Below are positions 1-9,899 of a stretch of 64,000 nucleotides of DNA, piece by piece (position 1 is the stretch's first letter; each line of letters begins with the position of its first letter). This DNA is from Aptenodytes patagonicus. Its lineage: Eukaryota; Chordata; Aves; Sphenisciformes; Spheniscidae. Location: the NCBI RefSeq assembly GCF_965638725.1, contig NC_134951.1, positions 6,161,618-6,225,617 on the forward strand, given 5' to 3'. The notes under the pieces are model-generated. The model worked only from the letters and a program-made list of their open reading frames with translations, had not been told where the DNA came from and searched no databases. The position numbers and the translations under genes were made by a program.

Positions 1-1560
1 TGAGTCGCGACATCCTTTTCAGCTGTTAACCCCTGCGCTTTTAAACTGTATATTTGGAAGTAGCTCAGGAAAAAAAGATTCAGCAAATGGCTGAGACATA
101 AATCACTACAAGAAATCAGCATACACATCGCTAGGAATTGAGACGTGACTCACAGCCAAAATAGAAATCCTATTCACAATGTATTTCTTGCAGTTTAGTC
201 TCTAAAACAGCTGGGGTTTGTGCATTTTGAAAGTCACCTATGAAATGGGAATAACAAATGTGTGGGATATTACCTTTCCATTAACTTTGATAATTACAAC
301 TGAGATGATGTATTTTTCCTTCTTAATTTCTACTTGAAGTTCAGATCTTACCTGCCACCCCTTTCCACAACAGATGTTCTGGACCAGCTGAGCAGGGACA
401 GGATTATTCATGATCTCTCGTGTATTTGCAGGTTCTTCCATTGCAGAGCCTTTCTCAGCACATCCGTGAGGCAAAGCCATGGCCGCAGAGCCCTCCTGTG
501 GAGAACCAGCCGGTTCTGGCAGGAGGAGACTTTTTTGTTACTTTTTTTTTGCATAGGAGGAACAAGAAGAAGGACATCCTATGGATTGCTGCTCACCCCC
601 GCATCTGCCTCACCCAGCTTGGAGTATCAACAAGTCGTCTTACCCCGAGAGCTGAAACACAGAAACCAATATTCCTCTCATCTTTGCCTAATTTAATACT
701 CCCATTTAGGAGGTTTTTGACAATGCTCCTGCCAAGAGGTTTTGCCACTTCTATTTGAAAATGTAACTATGCCATCTACATTTCACAAACTGAACCAATG
801 TTTCTACCTATAAAGGGAGGAGAAAGATGGGCATTTCAGTTATTCATTCTAGCCATCCTGGAGTTTCACGTTATCTTCTGTTAAAAGGGGGCTGCAACCC
901 TGCATTTAGGAAAAGCCACCTTATTTTAAAAATAAAGGCTTCTAGAATAGAGGCTCCCAGCATACTTGCACATACAGGAAAATCACTCCGCCTAGTATGC
1001 ACCTGGCTAGCATTCACGGAAGGCAGAAAAGTACAGTAGACAAACTTAGAAGCAGGCATATATTTAGCTTTGGATGGTACTGCCTTTCTCTCTCCTCTTT
1101 TAGCTTTCCAGCTGTAATGTTTCTGTGCATGTGAAACAAATTTTTGCAAACGATGACTGGCTACATGCCAAAGTTAGCAGGGATTTGGTTGAATTTTAGT
1201 TGGACAGAGAAGGTTACACCTCGTCCTTGCCTTTATCTAATATCCATGTGTGTTTTGATCAGACCTAATCAAAAATTGCTGTATATTAAACATGTTAGAC
1301 CTTATCACAACCCAAAGCGGTACGAAAGTGACCTACATACACAATGCCTGCCTGTTGATAAAGAAAATAAATGAGTGCAGCTGCTTGTGTGTCAGGAAGC
1401 AAGGCACTGAAGTTAAAACCTGTAATAAGGTCCTTACATGCTTTTTAAGGGGGGAAGGAAGAATATAGGGAGTAGGGAAAATTCCTCTCATCGGAATGGC
1501 TAAACGTGCCACCCTCTTCTGGAGTCACCATTGATGAGTACAGAGCCTGTAAAATGAGAA
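1..1560. other. Intergenic DNA, no confirmed gene
   Basis: AT-rich non-coding sequence with stops in all frames over most of its length. The only structure I see is a possible minus-strand exon at 352-495, listed separately. No recognisable repeat, RNA gene or promoter was found in the rest. Confidence 0.5.
352..495 (-). other. Possible exon of an unidentified minus-strand gene
   Basis: On the minus strand a stretch of 144 nt is open for 48 codons. It is preceded by an AG acceptor with a short pyrimidine-rich lead (complement of 496-497) and followed by a strong GTAAG donor (complement of 350-351), so it would be a phase 0-0 exon. The peptide contains an in-frame Met near its start and the stretch REIMNNPVPAQLVQ. 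I do not recognise the protein and see no partner exon in the window. Chance is a serious alternative, because one good splice pair per kilobase is not rare. Confidence 0.2.
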
Positions 1561-2045
1561 CTGGAAATCCTCTAGCAGTGTAGGACCTGGGATCAAAACC
1601 TGGGGGTGGTGATAAAATACTGCCAGGGTGCCGCGCAGGCTGGCTGCTCCCTCAGGACCAGGGCACTGGGAGCAGAGGGGATCCCTGGGCTGGCAGGACG
1701 AGGACTTGCCAGCCAGTGTCTGTCCCTCTGCCCCCACCAAGGGAGCAGGGCAGGCCCGGGGGTGGCTGCCTGGATCAAGGAAGAGCCCAGATCCCCAGAC
1801 AAACGGTGATGGGGTGGGACTGAGGTCAGGTTGGGAACACAAGTCAGCAAGTCATGGTCAGGATCAGGCCCCGTGAGAGTAACCAGGGTCAGGCACAGCT
1901 CAGCAAGAGATGGTCAAGTCCGTGGTGCTGAGGCAGGGCTGATGTCAGGCCAGGCAGCCAGCCCACAGGTCGGGGTCGGGGTCCGTATTAGTGGGTCCAT
2001 GGCCAGGCACAGTCAGCGCTGCGACGCTGCAGAGCTGTAGCTCAG
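1560..2045. repeat. GC-rich degenerate repeat block, possible old LTR
   Basis: This block is far richer in G and C than its surroundings. Variants of a GGTCAGG-containing unit recur in its right half (around 1822-2030), with gagGTCAGGttggg, tGGTCAGGatcagg, gGGTCAGGcacag and tGTCAGGccagg all visible, together with repeated CAGCAAG and GGTCAAG words. This looks like a diverged minisatellite or the internal part of an old LTR. It lies about 430 bp before a decayed retroviral pol remnant on the same side, which favours an LTR, but I cannot identify a family. The small ORFs inside it are low-complexity by-products. Confidence 0.4.
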
Positions 2046-2469
2046 GCAGGAGCGACTCTAATCATTATTATTTGAGATCTAATTTTTTCAGAAAAAGAAA
2101 TAATAATCAATTAAAATTGTTTTTCACATACTTAGCTTCCGCCATTTCCCTGGTGGTGTGCTCACCCTTCCCCTGCTCCTCCTAAGGCAGTTAATTTCAT
2201 TCTGGGGTTGTGGGGGGTGTTACAGCAAACTGTCCTTTGCCCAGAGGAAAGCCCCCTGAACGTACAAATTTGCATGAGTTAAGATCTCCTTTGGGAATAT
2301 TAACTTTTCTAGAGATTTTATACCCATGTTTGCAGAAATTGTAAGCCCTTAACCAAACTGTTAAAGAAAAAACAGGACTGGGAATCTCAACCAGATCAGG
2401 ACTAAGCCCTATCAGCCTTGAAAATCAAGTTAGCAGAGGTACCTGCATTACAATTTCCTGATACAGTAC

Positions 2470-2900
2470 AACCATTTCACCTGCAGTTTGCAACCACTCT
2501 AGATGTAAGGAGACATGGTATCACAAAAAGGGGGAAAGAAGCTACGAGCTATTGCATATGGATCCTATGCCCTCACTAACACTGAAAAACAGTTCATTTT
2601 GTGTGAAGAACTGTGTGGCACCAATATGGACCTTAGAAGACTGGCCACATACCACAGGAGACAGTCCAATTACAGTTCAGGCAAAACAAGGACCCTTGAA
2701 GTACAGCGTCAGGAAAAGTACCAAATAGGCACATTTCCAGTCTATGGACCACAAGATGGATACTTGCCTTAATGAATTGGGGAATTGCCATGAATTAAGG
2801 ACAGATTCTGTCACTCACAGCTTATGAACTGTTAATTATTGGGGGTGAACATGAATGTCCACTACCGCAGGAAGAAGAAACCAGCAACATCAACATCATA
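2470..2900 (+). pseudogene. Decayed endogenous-retrovirus pol remnant (RNase H region)
   Basis: A plus-strand ORF at 2515-2772 carries a short match to the motif seen in retroviral and Gypsy-type RNase H domains, in which an IAY(x)S-like strand is followed by a T-E-K-x-F/Y segment and a conserved acidic-cysteine helix start (here IAYGSYALTNTEKQF, then CEE). After about residue 40 of the ORF the homologous-looking text moves to another frame. Stops then interrupt it, so it is frameshifted, truncated and non-coding. No gag, integrase, env or paired LTR was recognised around it. The family assignment is from motif recognition only. A chance resemblance is possible but less likely given that the similarity continues across the frame change. 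Confidence 0.4.
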
Positions 2901-3124
2901 TTCTTCCCAATGAAGGACTTGAGGATGACAATTCAGGTGTTATCCTCCTCATGGTCAAAAACTTCTGACTTTTAATACCCAGAGAAACAATGAAAGGGTT
3001 CTTTTCTTGGTAACACCAAGAAAAAGTGATAGAAACTAAGTGCATGTTTTACAGTTTTAATTGCATTACTATTACCGAGATTTCTTCTCCACAGAAGTAT
3101 TCTAAGTATTCTTTTTTTCCTAAT

Positions 3125-3328
3125 AATCATAGAATCATTAAGGTTGGAAGAGACCTCTAAGATCATCGAGTCCAACCGTCAACCCAACACCACCATGCCC
3201 ACTAAACCATGTCCCTAAGCGCCACATCTACATGTCTTTTAAATACTTCCAGGGACGGGGACTCAACCACTTCCCTGGGCAGCCTGGTCCAATGTTTCAC
3301 CACTCTTTCAGTAAATAATTTTTTCTTT
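3125..3328 (-). mobile_element. CR1 LINE 3' end fragment
   Basis: Read on the plus strand this begins with the reverse complement of the CR1 tail (ATCATAGAATCATT), followed by AGGTTGGAAGAGACCTC and TCCAACCGTCAACCC, both hallmarks of the avian CR1 3' UTR. The element is therefore inserted in minus orientation and is 5'-truncated at about 3328, the usual CR1 fate. It is closely similar to the start of the larger copy at 49846. It holds no coding part. Confidence 0.9.
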
Positions 3329-4128
3329 AATGGGAAAATGGGATCTAGGCTAATAATGATTCTTGAATTAGACTGTTAAGATATGTTAACAATAAATTCT
3401 TGGCTTGATATATACACACAAAGTGTGCTGCTTCTTTGCCCATAAACAAGACTTTGAGCACACCACCAGCTATTGCAATGATCCATACTATGTGTACATA
3501 GACACATATATACATATATATAGTATGCACATTGTTATATATATGTTTGTATACCCATTCTAGTAGCAGAATCCCACTGTGACCAGGCAGCGAGGAGGAA
3601 CAGGATCAGGCCATTCACACCATTCATATTTGTGTGAGTGCTTTGTGTTTTCTGTCCAAATTTACCTGTGTGGCTGCCCATGTGTATATATGTATATTTA
3701 GATATGTGTATATATATTTGTGTACTAGGTGTATGAACGTGTGAGTGCCTTTTGGGAGTACATGCTCAGCCTTGCTACTGGCTGGAACAGGGAGCATGGA
3801 GCTGCAGCAGCCTCCCACCTAGTGGACTACTGGATTCAGCAAACCCTAACACTTTTCTCTCAGGCCTTACATGAGGGATTCACCCCATACTTACCTTGTT
3901 ATAAGGGACTGCAAGTTTTTGGCAGCATCCGAGAGCTCATCAGACCAGTTGAGAACAATCTCTTCAGGGCAAATATGACCAATGTTACTCTCATTACTGG
4001 TTTACTTTTTATTTCGGTTTACCTTCCTTCGCTGCCTTTTCTCTCAACAGTCCCACAGCATGGATAGCTGAGCAATGAACAAAAAAGGAACAAAATCTCC
4101 TACCACTCTGTAAGATGGCCATCAGCAC
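3329..4128. other. Intergenic DNA with AT-rich microsatellite patches
   Basis: No gene is supported. Impure TA/TGTATA simple-sequence patches lie at about 3494-3552 and 3680-3722. The ORF reading across 3729-4067 has no recognisable domain and no splice support. Confidence 0.5.
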
Positions 4129-4510
4129 CTGCACTGGCTCTGGCTGGGACGGAGTTAACTTTCCTCATAGCAGCTCGCATGGTGCTGTGTTTTAGACCTG
4201 TAACTAAACTGTTAATAACACACAAGGTAGCCATATGGTATAGAATGACCCTGTCGGTCATTTGGATCAAACTCCTTTGGGGAGTTTGGATCAGCTGTCC
4301 CGGCTGTGTCCCCTCCCAGCCTCCTGCCCACCCCCAGCCTACTCCATGGGGGGCAAAGCGAGAAACAGTGAACGCCCTGATGTTGTACAAACACTGTTCA
4401 GCCAAAATACTGGTGCATTATCAATGCTGTTTTGGTCACAAATACAAAACACAGCACCATACTGGCTGCTATGAAGAAAATTAACTTTATCGCAGCCAGA
4501 CCCAGTACAG
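4129..4510. mobile_element. Fold-back element with ~90-bp inverted ends, avian LTR-like
   Basis: Positions 4129-4218 and 4419-4510 are imperfect reverse complements of each other. By eye roughly 80 percent of about 90 positions match, with one small gap. The inverted arms share the words TCTGGCTG, AGTTAA, TTCATAGCAGC (with one change) and ATGGTGCTGTGTTTT. The 200-bp centre contains CAGCTGTCCCGGCTGTGTCC and CACCCCCAGCCT. Together with the right arm this resembles, in order, the 3' half of an LTR that I recognise as abundant in bird genomes (ERV-derived). The family name is uncertain. The structure could be a rearranged solo LTR, a nested insertion, or a non-autonomous element whose ends are naturally inverted. 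No coding capacity is evident. Confidence 0.6.
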
Positions 4511-5149
4511 TAATTTACTTCACTTACTGTGAAACCCTTTGGGACTAATGACACAATGAGTTTGTTTTTTCCTCAGTTTATAAGCCAAGTTGGCATGGTC
4601 CTGACACAGAGGAGCAAGTAAGAGTAGGGCAGAGCAGTCTTTAAGCCCCGGGAAACCGCTCACTGATCAGGAAAACCCTCCTTCCGTATGTTGTTCAGGA
4701 AAGCAGTACACTGGTTTCTGAGCTCAGACCCTCACCAACACACTGAATTTCACTCCTGAAGCCATCTCTGAGGGCTGGGTAAGCTGCTCTGGAGACCTTG
4801 CGGCTCCCCATCCTCGCCCAGCAAACATGTCCTCAGACCTGCCCGGTAACAGCCTCTCCCCTCCCCTGCATGCTCTCAGACCTCCACCTCCCCTCCCCAG
4901 AAGCAGGGCCGAAGGAAACACTGGTTTCCACGGCCAGACCGCCATAAGCATCTCTCCTATTTCTGCGTGACGGAGGAACGCTCGGGGGCACCGAGAGGCC
5001 CGAGCCCTCCGCCGCCTGGTTGAAGGGCTACCTTATCTTTTTCTCTTGCTTACAATGGGACTGGATTTTGCAGCGCTTTCGAAAGCCCCTCCCTGCGCAC
5101 GGCTGGGGTGTTCTGGTACAGCTAAGGGGTGAATAAACTGATTTTTAGA
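4511..5149. other. Upstream flank of the zinc-finger gene
   Basis: Non-coding sequence rising in GC content towards the CpG island. No repeat, exon or RNA gene was recognised. Confidence 0.5.
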
Positions 5150-5670
5150 CCACGTAAAAGCGACCGCGCGCCCGACCGACCGAACGCGAGCAGCCAGCCG
5201 CGCGCAGTTACCTCAGGCAGGCGGACACCCCACCCCCTTCTCAGGCCACGCCCCCTGCGGCGGCGGCAGCCGCGCGCACCACCCCCCCTCCCCATCTCCC
5301 CCCCGCCCACTAGGAAACCGCGTGACGGGCAGCGCCGTCCCCCGCCCCCGCGCGCACGAGCGGAAGGCCGGCGCATGCGCGACGCCGCTGCGGCCGTGAG
5401 CCTGGGGCCGGTAGCTTACAGCGCGGAGCGGGCCGGGTGCGGGCCGGGCCGGGCGATGTCGGCGGGACAGGGGAGGTCGGAGCCGGCGGACGATAGCGGT
5501 AGGTGCCCGTTTCCCTGGTAGGGACCCAGCGGGGCTCCGACCGGGCGGGTCTGAGGGGCGCGAGGTGACCGGTGGAGGGGGGGGAGGGGCTACCCCTCTA
5601 TCCCGCGCGCGGGTACGCCGGGGTGGTGTGGCGGCGGCCTGGGCCTCGGTCTGTGCATGCGCACTGGCCG
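5150..5670 (+). promoter_or_regulatory. CpG-island promoter of the zinc-finger gene
   Basis: The base composition changes abruptly to dense CpG at about 5160 and drops again soon after exon 1. There is no TATA box at a sensible position. Two palindromic NRF1-like sites are visible, GCGCATGCGC at 5371-5380 and GTGCATGCGCAC at 5653-5664, one before and one after the proposed first coding exon. CCGCCC and CCCGCCCC boxes (Sp/KLF-like) lie around 5290-5350. The exact transcription start cannot be fixed from sequence alone. Broad initiation is usual for such islands. Confidence 0.7.
5456..5498 (+). CDS. Zinc-finger gene, coding exon 1
   Basis: Starts at ATG 5456 within the CpG island, gives 14 codons plus one base, and ends at a strong GTAGGT donor. 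It is placed by frame with exon 2: the split codon becomes Glu, reading DDS then ESDVFEIV. The same frame is open upstream to another ATG at 5375, so the true start is uncertain. Confidence 0.7.
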
Positions 5671-8600
5671 GCGGTGGGCGATTGCTTCAGGAGTTTCGGA
5701 ACTAGTATTAATACTCTCTTTTTCTGTCCTCAGAGTCGGATGTCTTTGAAATTGTTCTCCCCATCACTGTCTTTGTGCTGAGCGATGATGATTTTCTCCA
5801 AGACGACGCTGAGGAGCGAGCAGCGTCGGTTCCCGAGTTGAAGAAGGGGGATGAGCAGGAGGCTAACTTGAACAGTAGCATTTTTCTAAAAAGCAGTGTG
5901 AGACCTTCAAATGGCAGTAACAGTTTAAGCATTTGGGAAGAAAACAAGACTGCTTCAAATAAGGATCATAGTATGAAATACTGTGAAGAAAAATGGGTTG
6001 CCGAGAGTGTGTGTAACAGATCAAAATCATCTTTAAGTGATTGGTGTGATGCAGGCACGGATAAATATAGTCAAAATTATGTGTTGCCTACATTGTCTTG
6101 CAAAACAGAGCTTACAGAGATAAACGAAACCGGTGACGGCAAAGAATGCGATGGTGATGATGGCTTTCAGAAGATTCTTCCTCCCCTCTCCTCCGCTGGC
6201 AGTGAGGGTAACGATGATACCATCAAGACAAGCAGACAGTTGACATTGGTGGCGATATCCAAACATGAAGAGGAACCTGTCAGTGTTGCAAGTGTTCTTT
6301 CTGATGGCAGTCAAGAGAAACAACCAGAAATCCACAAGGAGGTGGAGGCAATTGTTGAAATGGAAGGTAACTTTTTAATAAGACTAGCGCGAGAGTTTAA
6401 GAAATCCGGTAAATCTCAAGTTTTTGAAATAGGTTGAAAAGTGTTTGGGAAGAATGCCAAACCTGTTTATTTTAGAGTAAGCATTTCAACATAGATTAAT
6501 ATCGTGTGCAGCAGAAAGAGAATATTGGCTGGAGTATGCTTAGTTCTATCACAGACTCCTGTGAAAAATAGTGGCACTACAATAAAATGGTACTGTTTCA
6601 TTCTGCTGTAGTTTGCAAAAGGGCGGCCTTTCATTGGGGAAAAGGATCTGAAAATAAAAACTTAGGTTAAAGGGTTTTTTAATCCCAATTAGAGATATTA
6701 GGGAGAGAAAACCAATGGGCAGGAACTCTCATCAATATAAGCAGAGACTGGGAGAGGCATAATGTAGGTTTAAATTCCACCATTCCTTATAGCAGATGGA
6801 AGTCCTTCAGGAGGAAAGGCGTAGAGAAGTACTAAGAGTACTTTTCCTTCTAACAGACAGAAGACAGCAGAAGGAGCATCGTACTTCTGAGAACGGAGCG
6901 CCAGCAAAGTTCAGTGACAGTACTTTCATAGGAATTCTGGCATAAAGCAGTTTCATTAGAAACTGTAGGGGATGCAGTGTTGTCCTGTGAAATTTGGAGC
7001 TTTGAGTGAAAAGAGGAAGTGAAAAGAAGGAGGCTCCTAACTAGGATTTCTTCTCTTAAAACATTATTTAAATGGTGTGGGGGGGGAAGCATGGAGAGAG
7101 ACATTAGGAGAGAAGTAGAGATAGGAAAATATTAAGGAAGCAAAAGGAGTGAAGAGCAAGCAAGTCGTTAGACAATTTGGGATTATTACTACCAATTAAT
7201 CATGAACATTGGTGGTTGTATGGAATGTCATGCATGTGACTTTTTATAACCCTGTAGATCCTGATTTTTCAAAGAATGGAGATAATGAAGCTAATAACAG
7301 AGAAAGACAGAGAAGCAAATTTGAAGATGAAACTCTGAGTTCTCTTTTGGAACATGGTTTGAAAGAAGAACCAAAATTTGCCTATGATTGTTCTGATCTG
7401 TTTCTTAATGGATGTTCTACTTCAGAAGAATTGCTAAAAGATGTAGGGAAACCGGAGGTGAACACTTCCACTTCTGCTGAATCAAATATTACTGGAGAGC
7501 ATATTTATAAGTCCTTAATGCCCTTTCCTAAAAAAAGATACCGGCAACAAAACGTTGTTTCTCCTCATGCAAGCCCAAAAGAATTCCAAAGCCAGCAAGA
7601 AGGTTTAGCATGGCTAGGTAACAGTGTGACCATCAAACCTATAAATAAGCATGAAAGACTGAATTTGAAGTGCAGGTTTTGTAGTTCTGTATATAAATGC
7701 AGTGCACATCTAAAGAAACATCTTTATTCAACTCATAAAGATAAGAAAATACATAAATGCTGCTTTTGTAAAAGAACCTTTTTCTTTTCTGTCAACCTTA
7801 AGAATCACCTTAAATTTCATAAGAAAATGACTAGGTTGCAAAAGGCAAGAAAAAATAGAATAAATGCGAGAAAAAATAGGCAGAGAAGATCTGAAGAAAG
7901 GAAATCTGAGACCAAGAAAAAAGAAAGTAAATATGAGAAATTTTTCATCAAAATTGAAAGGGACTTTACACCTCTGGGTGTGCCAGTTAGTTTTTCCTGC
8001 AAAATTTGTTTCTTTGCTTCATCAAATCCTAGGATTTTTATTCATCACATGAAGGGACATAAAGAGAGACCACCTTACCAGTGTCCTCAATGTGATTACT
8101 CCTGCATTAGCTTATCCTATCTGTTAAATCACATGTACTGGCATGCTGGGTATAAGCTGTACCAGTGCAGGTTTTGCACCTTTCTTTCGTTATATTTTGC
8201 AAGCATGGTAAGGCATAGCTACATACACACAGGGGCTAAACCATATTCCTGTGAGTTCTGCCAGTCGGCATTCACAAGCACCACTGGGTTAAAGAGACAC
8301 AGAAGATTACATGCAGGCAAAGAAACGTGCCAAGGGCAGCAACTCGACTTCGTAAGTGGAAGAAAGAGAACTCGAAGACCTTTAAAGACTTACACGTGTG
8401 ATGAGTGTAATGTAGTGTTTTACACTAGAGGACATCTCAGCTTTCATAAGAAATTTCATGAACGGTTTAGGGCTACTGCTAATGGTTATACGAATCAGAC
8501 CAATGAATATCATGAAAGCAAAATATGCAAAGTTGACAGTGATTCCCAGGACTGCGTTTCTCTGTCTCTTTCTGGTAAAGAAAACGATTGTCTCAGTGGG

Positions 8601-9899
8601 GGAATGCTGGCTTCAGCAGTAGACTTTGAGCGGGCAGGTGATGTGCAGGACAATAAGAAAGTGTGCTCTGGAAAGAAATTCCCTGAAAACAGCCATGGAA
8701 GCAACAGCTTACCTATTATTGGGAATAGATCAGAAGTTCCTCTGAATTCATATAAAATGGACACTGTCATTTGCAAAGAGGAACCTCTCTTCAACTCCAG
8801 GGCCTCTCATTCACAAGTTCAAGATGACGACGCGTATCATAGATTTGTGGAAAACTTAAAGGATACGTGGCCTTCCAATTTGTCTACATTCAAAATGTAC
8901 AAGTGCCAACACTGCAATTATGCTACCGCTGTTCACAGCGACTTTAAGCTGCACCTAAAAATACATACAGATGAAAAACCATTTGTGTGTAAAGAATGCA
9001 ATAAGACATTTAAAACATCAAACCATTTGCAGAAACACAGCCTTATTCACGTAAAGAATGGATATGAGTTTGGCCATTGCCTCTGTGTAGATAGCCGTTT
9101 AGAGAATCTTGAATTGCATCATGAAATGCATGTAGGCACGTGTCCAGAAAGAGATTTTCGTTCCTCGGAAGGTTCAAACAGCGTCCATTCCTTGCTTGGT
9201 TCGGAAGTCTGTGGAGTACAGCCAGATGTCCAGAGGGGCAAAGAAAATGACTTGCTAGCGCAAAGTCAGCCACGATTCTATCAGTGTGCAGAGTGCGAGT
9301 ACACTACTTACGCTTTAAGCAACCTTGAACTACATATAAGAACTCACACAGGTGAGAAACCTTACAGCTGCAGCGTTTGTCAGAAGAAGTTTCGTACTTC
9401 CAGTCACCTGAAAAGACACAGAGTCACGCATTTTAATATGGACTATCTCAAGTGCAGGAACTGTGACTATTCAACAAGCAAATGGCTGTCCTTGAAACAG
9501 CATCTGGCTTCACACTCTTGTGAGGAAGGCTCATCTACCGGATGTCTCTACGAACAAAAGCAGCTGCCTGTCAAAATATACACGTGTGAAGAGTGTGGCT
9601 ATTGCACAACCCACAATGGAAACTTGAAGCCACACTTGAGAATTCATACAGGGGAGAAGCCGTTCAAGTGCGATCAGTGCGCTGTTGCTTTCCGCACATC
9701 TAGCCACCTGAAGCGGCACTTGCTGACTCATTTAAAGTTGCACTGCAGAAGGTGTAAATTTTCTACAGTAGATAAGTGTGCTTTCCAAAAGCATGTAAAA
9801 ACACACAAAAAAAAGTACAAGTGTGGAAAGTGTAATGTGATGCTGCCTACCAAAACACTTCTGGAAAAGCATAAGCGGCAACATAAGCTTGGAATATAA
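5456..9899 (+). CDS. Multi-C2H2 zinc-finger protein, 1105 aa, three coding exons
   Basis: Coding exons 5456-5498, 5734-6366 and 7258-9899 join in phase through GT-AG introns to 3318 nt (1105 residues). Residues 1-360 are an acidic and serine-rich tail without KRAB, BTB or SCAN signature. About 17 C2H2 units follow from residue 364 to 1101. Fingers 1-2 are separated from 3-6 by a very basic stretch (about 417-455), a likely nuclear-localisation signal. Finger 7 stands alone, 8-9 form a pair, the tenth unit is degenerate, and 11-17 form a C-terminal array with TGEKP-type linkers at two places. Many fingers alternate a C-x2-C-x-Y-x-T type with a classical type. The family predicts a nuclear sequence-specific DNA-binding regulator, but the target is unknown. 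An in-frame ATG at 5375 could add 27 residues. I do not recognise an orthologue, so no symbol is given. Confidence 0.88.
5734..6366 (+). CDS. Zinc-finger gene, coding exon 2
   Basis: A pyrimidine-rich tract and CAG precede 5734, and a GTAACT donor follows 6366. The 633 nt encode an acidic, Ser/Glu/Lys-rich segment without known domain (residues 15-225), containing SDDDFLQDDAEE near its start. Phase 1 at both ends matches its neighbours. Confidence 0.85.
6367..7257 (+). other. Intron 2 of the zinc-finger gene
   Basis: An 891-bp GT-AG intron. The flanking exons join in phase without anything between them. I see no further exon, repeat or RNA gene. Confidence 0.75.
7258..9899 (+). CDS. Zinc-finger gene, coding exon 3 (all fingers)
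   Basis: The acceptor CCTGTAG precedes 7258, and the split codon becomes Asp. The exon is open for 2642 nt to TAA at 9897-9899. A single large 3' exon carrying every finger is the common layout of C2H2 genes. The longest uninterrupted reading frame in the window, with intact Cys and His pairs throughout, argues for continued selection. Confidence 0.95.

Noticed and set aside
3729..4067. 112-codon plus-strand ORF before the fold-back element
   Set aside because: No known domain, and it sits beside microsatellite and repeat sequence. It is probably chance, though part of an old transposon cannot be excluded.
5122..5521. Overlapping Arg/Gly- and Pro-rich ORFs on both strands of the first CpG island
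   Set aside because: These are composition artefacts of the island. Only the short frame from 5456 joins in phase to exon 2.
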